This document shows, piece by piece, positions 57,454-64,000 of a DNA stretch of 64,000 bases (position 1 is its first letter; the number at the start of each line of letters is the position of its first letter). This stretch comes from CAYHHI01 sp964356335 (GTDB lineage: Bacteria; Arandabacterota; Arandabacteria; Arandabacterales; Arandabacteraceae). The notes beneath the pieces are model-generated. The model was not told where the DNA came from. It worked only from the letters and a program-made list of their open reading frames with translations, and searched no databases. The position numbers and the translations under genes were made by a program. The stretch is taken from contig CAYHHI010000010.1 of the NCBI GenBank assembly GCA_964356335.1, positions 13,329 to 77,328 on the forward strand, written 5' to 3'.

Positions 57454-58948
57454 TGGAGTAGGCTTGCTTGCACTCGGTTATCATCTGGTCGAGCCTCGCT
57501 GCTGTTTTCTCATCCACCGCTTTCGTCTTGATCTCATCCTTGAGGTCAGGATACTTGCTATCCAGATAGGCGTATAGAGTGACTTCGAAATCCCTTATCT
57601 CAACCGTGGGTATATCGTCGAGATAACCGTTTACAGCGGCATATACGAGGAGTATCTCCTTTTCAACGGGCACCGGTTTGGTCTCGTCCTGCTTCATGGC
57701 CTCGGTCAGTTTCTCCCCTCTCAGAAGCTGGTTCCTGCTGGCTGCATCCAGGTCAGCCCCGAACTGGGCGAAGGTGATCAGTGATCTGTACTGGGCAAGG
57801 TCAAGCCTCAACATTCCTGCGACCTGTTTCATCGCCTTTATCTGCGCTGAACCGCCGACGCGCGAAACCGACAACCCTGTGTTTATGGCCGGGCGTATTC
57901 CCGAATAGAACAGGCTGGTCTCCAGGTAAATCTGGCCGTCTGTGATGGAGATCACGTTGGTCGGCACGTACGCCGATATGTCTCCCGCCTGAGTCTCGAT
58001 TATGGGCAGGGCAGTGATCGAGCCCGCACCCTTCTCATCGCTGAGTTTAACTGCCCTCTCAAGCAGGCGCGAATGGAGATAAAAAATGTCGCCGGGATAT
58101 GCTTCTCTGCCGGGGGGTCTGCGCAGAAGCAGAGATAGTTGCCTGTACGCAACAGCGTGCTTCGAGAGGTCATCATAGATGATCAAAACATCCTTGCCTT
58201 TCCACATGAACTCTTCCGCCATAGCGCATCCCGCATAAGGGGCGATGTACTGGAGCGGTGCAGGGTCATTCGCCGTTGCCGTAACTACGATGGAATATGC
58301 CATCGCCCCGGATCGCTCGAGCTTTCCTATCGTCCTGGCCACCGCTGATTGTTTCTGTCCTATCGCCACGTACACGCATATGACATTCTCATTCTCTTGA
58401 TTGATTATTGCATCTATTGCTATCGCGCTCTTTCCGGTCTGATGGTCACCGATCAGCAGCTCCCTCTGGCCCCTTCCTATAGGAATCATCGCATCGATGG
58501 CCTTTATTCCGGTCTGTAGGGGCACCTTGACCGGCTGCCTGTCGACCACTCCCGCCGCTATGACTTCGATCGGCCTGTACGTAGTGGTCTCTATCCTGCC
58601 TTTTCCATCCAGGGCTTCCCCTATCGGGCTTACCACTCTTCCTATGAGAGCGTCTCCGCAGGGTACCTCGAGGACCTTCCCAGTTCTCTTGACTTCGTCT
58701 CCCTCTTTTATTCCGGCATCATTTCCAAGTATTACCACGCCAACGGATTCCCTCTCCAGGTTAAACACCATGCCGAAAGTGCCGTCGGGGAACTTGACCA
58801 GCTCTCCGTTCATCACTTTGTCCATTCCATAGATTTTCGCGATGCCGTCACCGACCTGGATCACGTAACCTGTTTCTTCAATGCTTACCGTCGACTCAAA
58901 GCCTTCCAGCTGTTTTCTTATGATTCCGATTATTTCATCCGATTTCAT
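57440..58948 (-). CDS. atpA: F-type ATP synthase alpha subunit
   Basis: 502 residues from the ATG at 58948, whose A overlaps the atpH stop (TGATG); the longer frame into atpH is an artefact. P-loop GDHQTGKS, with Gln before Thr as usual for alpha, and the non-catalytic site segment ALPIIETQAGDISAYVPTNV. Normal length and full C-terminal helical domain. Confidence 0.97.
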   Translation of the reverse strand: MKSDEIIGIIRKQLEGFESTVSIEETGYVIQVGDGIAKIYGMDKVMNGELVKFPDGTFGMVFNLERESVGVVILGNDAGIKEGDEVKRTGKVLEVPCGDALIGRVVSPIGEALDGKGRIETTTYRPIEVIAAGVVDRQPVKVPLQTGIKAIDAMIPIGRGQRELLIGDHQTGKSAIAIDAIINQENENVICVYVAIGQKQSAVARTIGKLERSGAMAYSIVVTATANDPAPLQYIAPYAGCAMAEEFMWKGKDVLIIYDDLSKHAVAYRQLSLLLRRPPGREAYPGDIFYLHSRLLERAVKLSDEKGAGSITALPIIETQAGDISAYVPTNVISITDGQIYLETSLFYSGIRPAINTGLSVSRVGGSAQIKAMKQVAGMLRLDLAQYRSLITFAQFGADLDAASRNQLLRGEKLTEAMKQDETKPVPVEKEILLVYAAVNGYLDDIPTVEIRDFEVTLYAYLDSKYPDLKDEIKTKAVDEKTAARLDQMITECKQAYSNANH

Positions 58949-59472
58949 CAGGAGACTAACCTCTCTTTTACCATCTTGAGTTCGGTCTTCAACGTATTGT
59001 CGATGACTCTGTCTCCTATCCTCATCCACACCCCCGCAAGCAGCCCCGGATCAGTGCTCACTTCCAGGTCAACTTGCTTTCCCGTGAACCTCTCCAGCGC
59101 TTTCCTGATCTTATCTTCATCTTCTTTACCTAGCTTGCCGGCTGTCTTCATCCTGGCCTTGATGACACCCAGTTCATCCCTCACAAGGGCACTGAATTGG
59201 GAATGTACTTCGCCTGTGAGGCCCAGGTTCTTTGTTTCAATGAGTATCTTCATCAGTTGCTTGACTATCTTGCTCTCTGCAATCTGGTTCAGGAACTCTT
59301 CCTTCCTGCCATGGGGTACCAGCGGGTGCAAAAGGAAATACATCACGCGCCTTTCGGAAGCCATCATCTTAACGATGCTCCCCAATTCCTGTTCGACCTT
59401 CTCAATCTCTCCAGTCTTTCTCGCTGACCTCAGGAGCGCTATTGCGAAGTGGTACGATATGTTGCTATCCAT
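58948..59472 (-). CDS. atpH: F-type ATP synthase delta subunit
   Basis: 174 residues. Stator protein that joins the b subunits to alpha. The N-terminal six-helix region (YHFAIALLRSARKTGEIEKV) and C-terminal VSTDPGLLAGVWMRIGDRVID are family-typical. It overlaps atpF by eight bases. Confidence 0.93.
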   Translation of the reverse strand: MDSNISYHFAIALLRSARKTGEIEKVEQELGSIVKMMASERRVMYFLLHPLVPHGRKEEFLNQIAESKIVKQLMKILIETKNLGLTGEVHSQFSALVRDELGVIKARMKTAGKLGKEDEDKIRKALERFTGKQVDLEVSTDPGLLAGVWMRIGDRVIDNTLKTELKMVKERLVS

Positions 59473-59950
59473 TTCTCAGCTCTTGGATAAAATCGTCAAG
59501 CATTCGTTCCTTGGTGCTTGTGTCCACTGATTGTTTCAGGATCTTTTCCGCGATAAGAACTGCAAGGTCGACGGTCTCCGTCTTCAACTCCTTCATCGCA
59601 AGTTCCTTTTCAATTACTATCTCGTCTTTGGCGTTCTGCAAGAATGCCCTTGCCTGCTCGTGCGCAGATTTCAGGATCTCATCCCTTGCAGATCGCCCAT
59701 CGGCCGTAGCGGCCTCAAGAATCTTCTTCGCCCGATCCTCTATCTCGGACATCTGCTCCGCATACTCCTTCCTTATCTCATCCACTTCCTCCCTGCCCTT
59801 TTTCGCATCCTCTATGTCTTTATGTATCTCGTTCCTTCTTCTCTCGATCATCTGCGTAAGCGGCCCCCAGAAGAATCTCCACAGTATGAACACAGCCACC
59901 AGGAAAGAGATAATCTGAGCGAGAAGCAGTGGCAAGTCTATCTCTATCAT
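59465..59950 (-). CDS. atpF: F-type ATP synthase b subunit
   Basis: 161 residues. One N-terminal membrane helix (LLLAQIISFLVAVFILWRFF), then a long charged coiled coil forming the peripheral stalk. Only one b gene is present, so a b2 homodimer is expected. It lies 68 bases after atpE. Confidence 0.93.
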   Translation of the reverse strand: MIEIDLPLLLAQIISFLVAVFILWRFFWGPLTQMIERRRNEIHKDIEDAKKGREEVDEIRKEYAEQMSEIEDRAKKILEAATADGRSARDEILKSAHEQARAFLQNAKDEIVIEKELAMKELKTETVDLAVLIAEKILKQSVDTSTKERMLDDFIQELRNG

Positions 59951-60018
59951 TTAGTCCCCTCTCGCCCTATCCCAGAGGTTCGGACAGGACTCGAGCCATT
60001 ACTCAGTTGACTCCCGAC

Positions 60019-60390
60019 TCACTTGACGAAATATGCCACAAAAGGATTCGCATAGATCAGTATCAGGGCGATCACCAGCACATAGATCGTGAGCGATTCT
60101 ATGAATGCAAGACCGATCATCGCTACCGTCAGGATCCTGCTTGACGATTCAGGTTGCCTTGCGATGCTCTCCACGGCCCTTGCAACCGCATTGCCCTGCG
60201 CTGTCCCACAGAAGGCAGCGGCTATGGCGAGCGCCAGGACAGCCGCCACGCTCACTGCGCCGAAAAACAATGCCGAACTGCCTGATGCTCCGCTCTGCGC
60301 ACCGGCAGCGCCAGCAGCAGGCTCTCCCGCAGCCATTGCAAGCCCCGTGAGCGCCACCCCGATCAGGAGAAACAACGAAAACGTCCTCAT
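60019..60390 (-). CDS. atpE: F-type ATP synthase c subunit with signal-like extension and Na+-type site
   Basis: 123 residues, longer than the usual 75-90. Residues 1-20 are a hydrophobic signal-like segment and 21-40 an Ala/Gly/Ser linker; the hairpin proper is 41-123. Ion-site residues are Gln65, Glu98, Ser99 and Tyr103, matching Gln32, Glu65, Ser66 and Tyr70 of the Ilyobacter Na+ c-ring at a constant offset of 33, with no gap. Thr67 is replaced by Leu100. The loop ARQPE and the ending ALILIYANPF are conserved. AAAGGAGG lies eight bases before the ATG. Confidence 0.93.
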   Translation of the reverse strand: MRTFSLFLLIGVALTGLAMAAGEPAAGAAGAQSGASGSSALFFGAVSVAAVLALAIAAAFCGTAQGNAVARAVESIARQPESSSRILTVAMIGLAFIESLTIYVLVIALILIYANPFVAYFVK

Positions 60391-60392
60391 CT

Positions 60393-61139
60393 CTACTGCC
60401 TCCTTTCATGCTGAGCTCCCGCTTCATGTTGAACTTCTACCGCGCTACCTATGTAGAATATCGTCAGGATCGTGAATATGAATGCCTGTATGAAGCTTAT
60501 GAGCATGCCAAGCAAATAGATAAATGGCAGAACCAAGAACGGTCCGACCGTGAGAGCTTTCTGAATCAGGCTCTTTGACGGTAGAAACAGCACCACAAGC
60601 ATAGCAAGCACTCCCAGCAGAACCTCTTTCGCCATCATGTTCCCGAACAACCTGAAGGACAAAGACAGGGGCCTTGCCAACTGGCTAATCAGTTCAATTA
60701 TAAACATGAACGGCTTAAGCCACCAAGGCACCTCACCCGTGAAGTGCTTCAGGTACCCCATCAGCCCCCTCCTCCTGATCCCAAAATAGTGGGTGCTGAA
60801 AAAGACCACCAGGGCGAGCGCAGCTGTGATGTTGAGATTGCTCGTAGGCGCAGCCAGTCCCGGAACCAGCCCCATGAGGTTCCCCACAAAGATGAAAAGA
60901 AAGAGCCCCACAAACAGGGGGTAATAGTGTTTCCCTTCACTTCCTACCACAGAGTCAACCAGATCGTAAACGAACGAGAGCCCCATCTCCAGAACGCTCT
61001 GGGGTCTCCGAGGAACCATGGACAACCGTCTTGTCGCAACAAAAGAAGCAACCAGAATGATGAGTATCGTGAGCCAACTCATCAAAAGGATCTTCGGGAC
61101 TCCGATCTCTATCTTAACTGCTTCCGGTAAAGCTGTCAT
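60393..61139 (-). CDS. atpB: F-type ATP synthase a subunit
   Basis: 248 residues, about five to six helices. The essential Arg lies in LARPLSLSFRLFGNM. PTSNLNITAALAL and the C-terminal ISFIQAFIFTILTIFYIGSA are typical. It forms the ion half-channels beside the c ring. It overlaps the upstream atpI-like gene by 26 bases and ends two bases before atpE. Confidence 0.95.
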   Translation of the reverse strand: MTALPEAVKIEIGVPKILLMSWLTILIILVASFVATRRLSMVPRRPQSVLEMGLSFVYDLVDSVVGSEGKHYYPLFVGLFLFIFVGNLMGLVPGLAAPTSNLNITAALALVVFFSTHYFGIRRRGLMGYLKHFTGEVPWWLKPFMFIIELISQLARPLSLSFRLFGNMMAKEVLLGVLAMLVVLFLPSKSLIQKALTVGPFLVLPFIYLLGMLISFIQAFIFTILTIFYIGSAVEVQHEAGAQHERRQ

Positions 61140-61398
61140 GATAAGTCCTTCTCAATATCATGAAAACCAAAAGGCCTATCGAAATGCCGGCAAGGAGCCC
61201 AAGTGGGCTACCCCACCTGTGTTTCAGAAAAGCATAGACGAGTACTCCAAGAATAGCATAGCGCAGAAGATAGAAAAGGAAAAAAGTGAAGCTCACGAAC
61301 TTCTTGGTCTTCGTCAGAAAGTACTTCATCGTAAGAAAGAGGATCAGGAAATTCAAGGCGATGATGACCAGTCCGTAGATCAATCCTTTGGCAAACAA
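61114..61398 (-). CDS. AtpI/UncI-like small ATP synthase membrane protein
   Basis: 94 residues with three to four membrane helices (LIYGLVIIALNFLILFLTMK and LLAGISIGLLVFMI). Position directly before atpB and the LLRYAILGVLVYAFL segment fit the ATP synthase protein I family, an assembly factor of the c ring. Sequence conservation in the family is low, so the call leans on context. Confidence 0.7.
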   Translation of the reverse strand: MFAKGLIYGLVIIALNFLILFLTMKYFLTKTKKFVSFTFFLFYLLRYAILGVLVYAFLKHRWGSPLGLLAGISIGLLVFMILRRTYHDSFTGSS

Positions 61399-61401
61399 TC
61401 C

Positions 61402-61650
61402 TCAGTCTCCCCGGCTGACGCTCCTGAAAATGTTGACGAACCCTGCGACGATTCCGAGCACCAGAAATACTATCGTCAGGTACGGTCTGGTGTGCAAAGC
61501 CCTATCCAGCCACAGGCCGACCCCTAGCCCTATGAACGTCGAGAATACCAGGGTAAGCCCCAAGACGCTCAGCCCAAGTAATTCCTTGGATTGCTGTAGG
61601 TGTTTTTTGGGATCCACCGGAGCCAGAGTATATTTGTTTGCCTCCGGCAT
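61402..61650 (-). CDS. atpZ: AtpZ-like ATP synthase assembly/Mg2+ uptake protein
   Basis: 82 residues from the ATG at 61650; a TTG at 61719 would add 23. Neither has a good ribosome site. Two helices: KELLGLSVLGLTLVFSTFIG, then GLGVGLWLDRALHTRP, and a second hydrophobic stretch ending NIFRSVSRGD. This is the AtpZ family found in front of atpI-atpB. It is the first gene of the operon. Confidence 0.75.
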   Translation of the reverse strand: MPEANKYTLAPVDPKKHLQQSKELLGLSVLGLTLVFSTFIGLGVGLWLDRALHTRPYLTIVFLVLGIVAGFVNIFRSVSRGD

Positions 61651-61719
61651 TTCAAGCTTTTGTATTGCTATATGCTCTGCTCCCGGCAATGCTCGCGTAT
61701 CTGTGCCATGGGTTCCCAA

Positions 61720-61905
61720 CTCGTGGTTTTCCGCATCACATGATCTGGCCCTACATCTGATAAACTGCGGGCGAGAATGGCCGGAAGGGAAACCACATCG
61801 GGGGCAGCCACACCTTGCCCCTCATGCTGAGGCGAAAACAGAAAAGAAGAAAATGCCTCCTCCACCCCAAATCGACCTGCAGCAGATAAAACAGTCACGC
61901 CCAAA
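61720..61905. other. Gap between tonB and the ATP synthase operon
   Basis: About 190 bases (255 to the chosen atpZ start). A hairpin GGGGCA (61801-61806) with TGCCCC (61816-61821) lies after tonB without a T-run. No convincing promoter is seen for the atp operon, so read-through from tonB cannot be excluded. Confidence 0.35.
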
Positions 61906-62637
61906 CTACTTCACAGAGAAACGGAAAGGTATAACCACCCAGACCGATACAGGTTGATCCCGTTGGATGGCGGGTTTGAAGACCCATTGCATACTGGCCT
62001 TGATAGCCTCGTCGTAGAAGATCTCCGGGCCGCTCATGGGCACTACCTTCTTGACCTTGCCCTCTTTGTCCACGAGCACTTTCACGTAAACCGTGCCCTC
62101 AACCTCCGCGAGGCGCGCCACCTCAGGATAGTTGGGTTTCACTTCGACGATGGCGACGGGCTCAACCTCAACAGCGACGAAATCGTCAATGCCGGGCTCA
62201 ACCTCGGGTATCCCCGTGACAACCAGCGAATCCCCTCCCATGCCGGCTGTGACCGGTGTCGTCATCTGAGCCAATTCCTGCTGGGTGGCGATGGTGGCAT
62301 CTTCGGAAACCTCCGCCTCAGGTACGGGTACTGGTATGCCGATGGAGGGCCGGGCAACAGGCATCGAAACCGCCAACGCCGGAGGAGCAGCTTGCTCAGC
62401 GATGGAAGGAGGCGGTCCCAGCTCCGCATACTTGACAAGGCGGACGATCCGATCGGGCGGTGCCTCTTCTCTTGATGCCACATACTTGCCGAGATAGAAG
62501 CTTCCCAGCAGCGCAAGATGGAGACCGACCGAGATCGCGAGGGCTATCGTCAGATACCTCTGATAGGCCCGCCTCAGCTCGGACACCCCATAGGGGAAAA
62601 GGTCGAGAAAATCGTTGAACGTTGCGACTTTTCTCAT
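61906..62637 (-). CDS. tonB: TonB-family energy transducer
   Basis: 243 residues. A cytoplasmic start of 28 residues precedes a single membrane helix (about 29-50), a Pro/Glu/Val-rich periplasmic spacer (70-160) and a C-terminal TonB domain (PNYPEVARLAEVEGTVYVKV, then GKVKKVVPMSGPEIFYDEA and WVFKPAIQ). It passes inner-membrane ion-gradient energy to outer-membrane receptors. The start overlaps the upstream exbD by four bases. No receptor gene is in the window. Confidence 0.9.
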   Translation of the reverse strand: MRKVATFNDFLDLFPYGVSELRRAYQRYLTIALAISVGLHLALLGSFYLGKYVASREEAPPDRIVRLVKYAELGPPPSIAEQAAPPALAVSMPVARPSIGIPVPVPEAEVSEDATIATQQELAQMTTPVTAGMGGDSLVVTGIPEVEPGIDDFVAVEVEPVAIVEVKPNYPEVARLAEVEGTVYVKVLVDKEGKVKKVVPMSGPEIFYDEAIKASMQWVFKPAIQRDQPVSVWVVIPFRFSVK

Positions 62638-63128
62638 AGCGCCCTCTCCACCTCCTTAACATCCGCCTCTAACATCGGCGCCAGGCTAAAACGTCCTACG
62701 TTAGCGAGCTGGAGCTCATCCAGAATATCCACCATGTTGTGATACTTAGCCTTGCGATCCACCTTAACCAAGGTGATCAGCTTGGGATTGGCGGCATTCT
62801 TTTCTAACAGCAGGTTGCGAAGGTCATTGAAGCCAACCTTCTGTGGTCTCTCTATGCCGATAGCCCAGTAAATGCTCCCGTCCTCCACAATACGGAGGGT
62901 GAGCAAATTGAATTCGGCCACTTCCACCTGCACGTCTTTCGGCGGCAGTGTGATCTCCATGGTCTGCGGGGCGCTGAATACTGTGGTCAGCATGAAGAAA
63001 GTCAGCAGCAAGAAGGCGACGTCCACCATGGGTGTCATGTCGATACGTATCCCCACCCGCCTCATCTTGCGCCGTTTCTTGCCCTTGCGCTTATCAGAGC
63101 GCGGGGCAACCTCACCTACGGCACCCAT
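62634..63128 (-). CDS. exbD: ExbD/TolR-family protein (second copy)
   Basis: 164 residues. A basic cytoplasmic N-terminus (KRKGKKRRKMRR), then IRIDMTPMVDVAFLLLTFFM with the essential Asp of the ion path. The periplasmic domain differs clearly from that of the neighbouring copy, so the two may form a heterodimer in the ExbB pore. AGGAGG lies before the ATG. Confidence 0.9.
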   Translation of the reverse strand: MGAVGEVAPRSDKRKGKKRRKMRRVGIRIDMTPMVDVAFLLLTFFMLTTVFSAPQTMEITLPPKDVQVEVAEFNLLTLRIVEDGSIYWAIGIERPQKVGFNDLRNLLLEKNAANPKLITLVKVDRKAKYHNMVDILDELQLANVGRFSLAPMLEADVKEVERAL

Positions 63129-63147
63129 TTTATATCCTCCTCAAAAA

Positions 63148-63618
63148 TCAACTGGTCGTTTCCAGATTAGTCACCAGGTTGAAACGGGTGATGTTTACCT
63201 TTTCCAGAATATCCATGACATCCATGACAGTCCCGTACTCACTGTCCCGGTCGCATTTCAATACGGTCCGGAGTTTGGGATTGGAAATGCGGGCCGAAAT
63301 CAACTTTTGTTCCAGGTCGAGCTTCTCAATCGGCATATCCATCCGCAGCTTATTCTCTTCGCCGAAGAGCTTGGCCCGCAGGATCTGGGAATCGACTCCC
63401 ATGAAAATGCGTCCATCTTTATTGACGCTGACGGTGATGACGTCCGACTCTGGCAACTTGATTGCCGAGTGGGAATCCGGCAATATTACCTCCACCTCCG
63501 CAGGCGGACGGAACTGGGTCGTCAACATAAAAAAGGTCAACAAGAGGAAGGCCACATCGACCATGGGGGTCATATCGATCCTTATACCCACCCGCCCTTT
63601 CTTCGGTTTCTTGGGCAT
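63148..63618 (-). CDS. exbD: ExbD/TolR-family protein (first copy)
   Basis: 156 residues, with the same RIDMTPMVDVAFLLLTFFML helix as its neighbour and a different periplasmic domain (LKCDRDSEYGTVMDVMDIL). It stands between exbB and the second exbD with gaps of about 20 bases on each side; all would be co-transcribed toward tonB. Confidence 0.9.
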   Translation of the reverse strand: MPKKPKKGRVGIRIDMTPMVDVAFLLLTFFMLTTQFRPPAEVEVILPDSHSAIKLPESDVITVSVNKDGRIFMGVDSQILRAKLFGEENKLRMDMPIEKLDLEQKLISARISNPKLRTVLKCDRDSEYGTVMDVMDILEKVNITRFNLVTNLETTS

Positions 63619-63639
63619 GGTCCTCGATCCTCCTCTCGA

Positions 63640-64000
63640 TTACTTTTCGTGCTTACTGGTCAGGGTCTGCATGATGCTGTATGCCGCCTCGTCGATGGTG
63701 TACGTGAAATCATCGACTCGGGTCACAAAGTAGTTGTAAGCGACAATGCCGGCAATGGCGGCGAAGAGTCCACCGGCAGTGTTGATAAGAGCTTCGGATA
63801 TGCCGATAGCCAGCTGGATGGCGTCCGGAGCGCCTGCATGCGCCAGAGCCTGGAAGGCCCGAATCATGCCGATCACCGTTCCCAGAAGCCCGACCATCGT
63901 GGCTATGGAGGCGATCGTCGAAAGGGCCACGAGGTTCTGCTCCAAAAGCGGTACTTCCAGCATGGTGGCTTCCTCGATGGCGCGCTGGGTCTCAGAGACG
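63640..64000 (-). CDS. exbB: ExbB/TolQ/MotA-family proton channel (5' end outside window)
   Basis: The frame stays open to the window edge (codons for VSETQRAIEEAT precede the first in-window ATG), so this is the C-terminal part of a longer protein. LSTIASIATMVGLLGTVIGM and AINTAGGLFAAI-like segment LINTAGGLFAAIAGIVAYNY are the two pore helices of the MotA/TolQ/ExbB family, with the conserved GLLGTVxGMI and Thr. It drives TonB with the two ExbD proteins. Confidence 0.9.
   Translation of the reverse strand, partial: VSETQRAIEEATMLEVPLLEQNLVALSTIASIATMVGLLGTVIGMIRAFQALAHAGAPDAIQLAIGISEALINTAGGLFAAIAGIVAYNYFVTRVDDFTYTIDEAAYSIMQTLTSKHEK

Overview
The window looks like a chromosomal segment of an uncultivated, didermic bacterium of the FCB/candidate-phylum kind (Eisenbacteria-, Krumholzibacteria- or WOR-3-like). 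The evidence is the FlgD-like/secretion-tail C-terminal domain (PNPSRG...GR.V...WNG.D..GRPV.SGIY) on two large exported proteins, TPR lipoproteins of the CAYFNxYW type, a TonB-ExbB-ExbD envelope system, and a complete PyrR-type pyrimidine operon. GC content is moderate to high by eye. The lineage is an inference; there is no rRNA in the window. No tRNA, CRISPR array, prophage or insertion sequence was recognised.

Layout. 1-10.2 kb (mostly minus strand): an exported GH57 glycosidase-like protein, a small WXXGXW lipoprotein, a nitroreductase remnant, a SERCA-type Ca2+ P-ATPase and an exported PHP-domain protein. 10.7-13.5 kb (plus): the tldD-tldE protease pair. 13.5-24.1 kb (minus): the pyrimidine operon pyrR-pyrB-pyrC-(LUD protein)-(TPR lipoprotein)-pyrK-pyrD-pyrF-pyrE, followed by a DUF2284 protein and an M50 site-2 protease. 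Its leader carries a PyrR-type hairpin, a short leader ORF and an intrinsic terminator. 24.2-34.8 kb (minus): a housekeeping string reading PIP-synthase-like, ino1, tmk, ctpA, HAD phosphatase, dus, larB, larC, LysM-TPR lipoprotein, ecfA1, ecfA2. 34.9-39.2 kb: an AlkP-superfamily lipoprotein, a GT-C membrane glycosyltransferase and a GNAT acetyltransferase.

39.5-49.4 kb (plus) is the most unusual block: eleven tightly packed subunits plus a HycI-type protease. They encode a membrane-bound group 4 [NiFe] hydrogenase that has the complete membrane arm of complex I (three L/M/N-type pumps and J-, K-, A- and H-like subunits) and B, C, D and I-like hydrophilic subunits. The D-like subunit keeps all four NiFe cysteines, and no NADH-oxidising E/F/G subunits are present. 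49.4-54.8 kb holds a DedA protein, a KimA-like transporter and a K+-independent-type membrane pyrophosphatase. 54.9-61.7 kb (minus) is a full F-type ATP synthase operon (Z-I-B-E-F-H-A-G-D-C), whose c subunit has an ion site compatible with Na+. 61.9-64 kb (minus) is tonB-exbD-exbD-exbB, cut by the window end.

Taken together, the right half is an ion-gradient energy region: a hydrogenase and a pyrophosphatase build gradients, and the ATP synthase, TonB system and KimA-like transporter use them. The left half is nucleotide synthesis, lipid and inositol chemistry, nickel-cofactor chemistry and envelope proteins.
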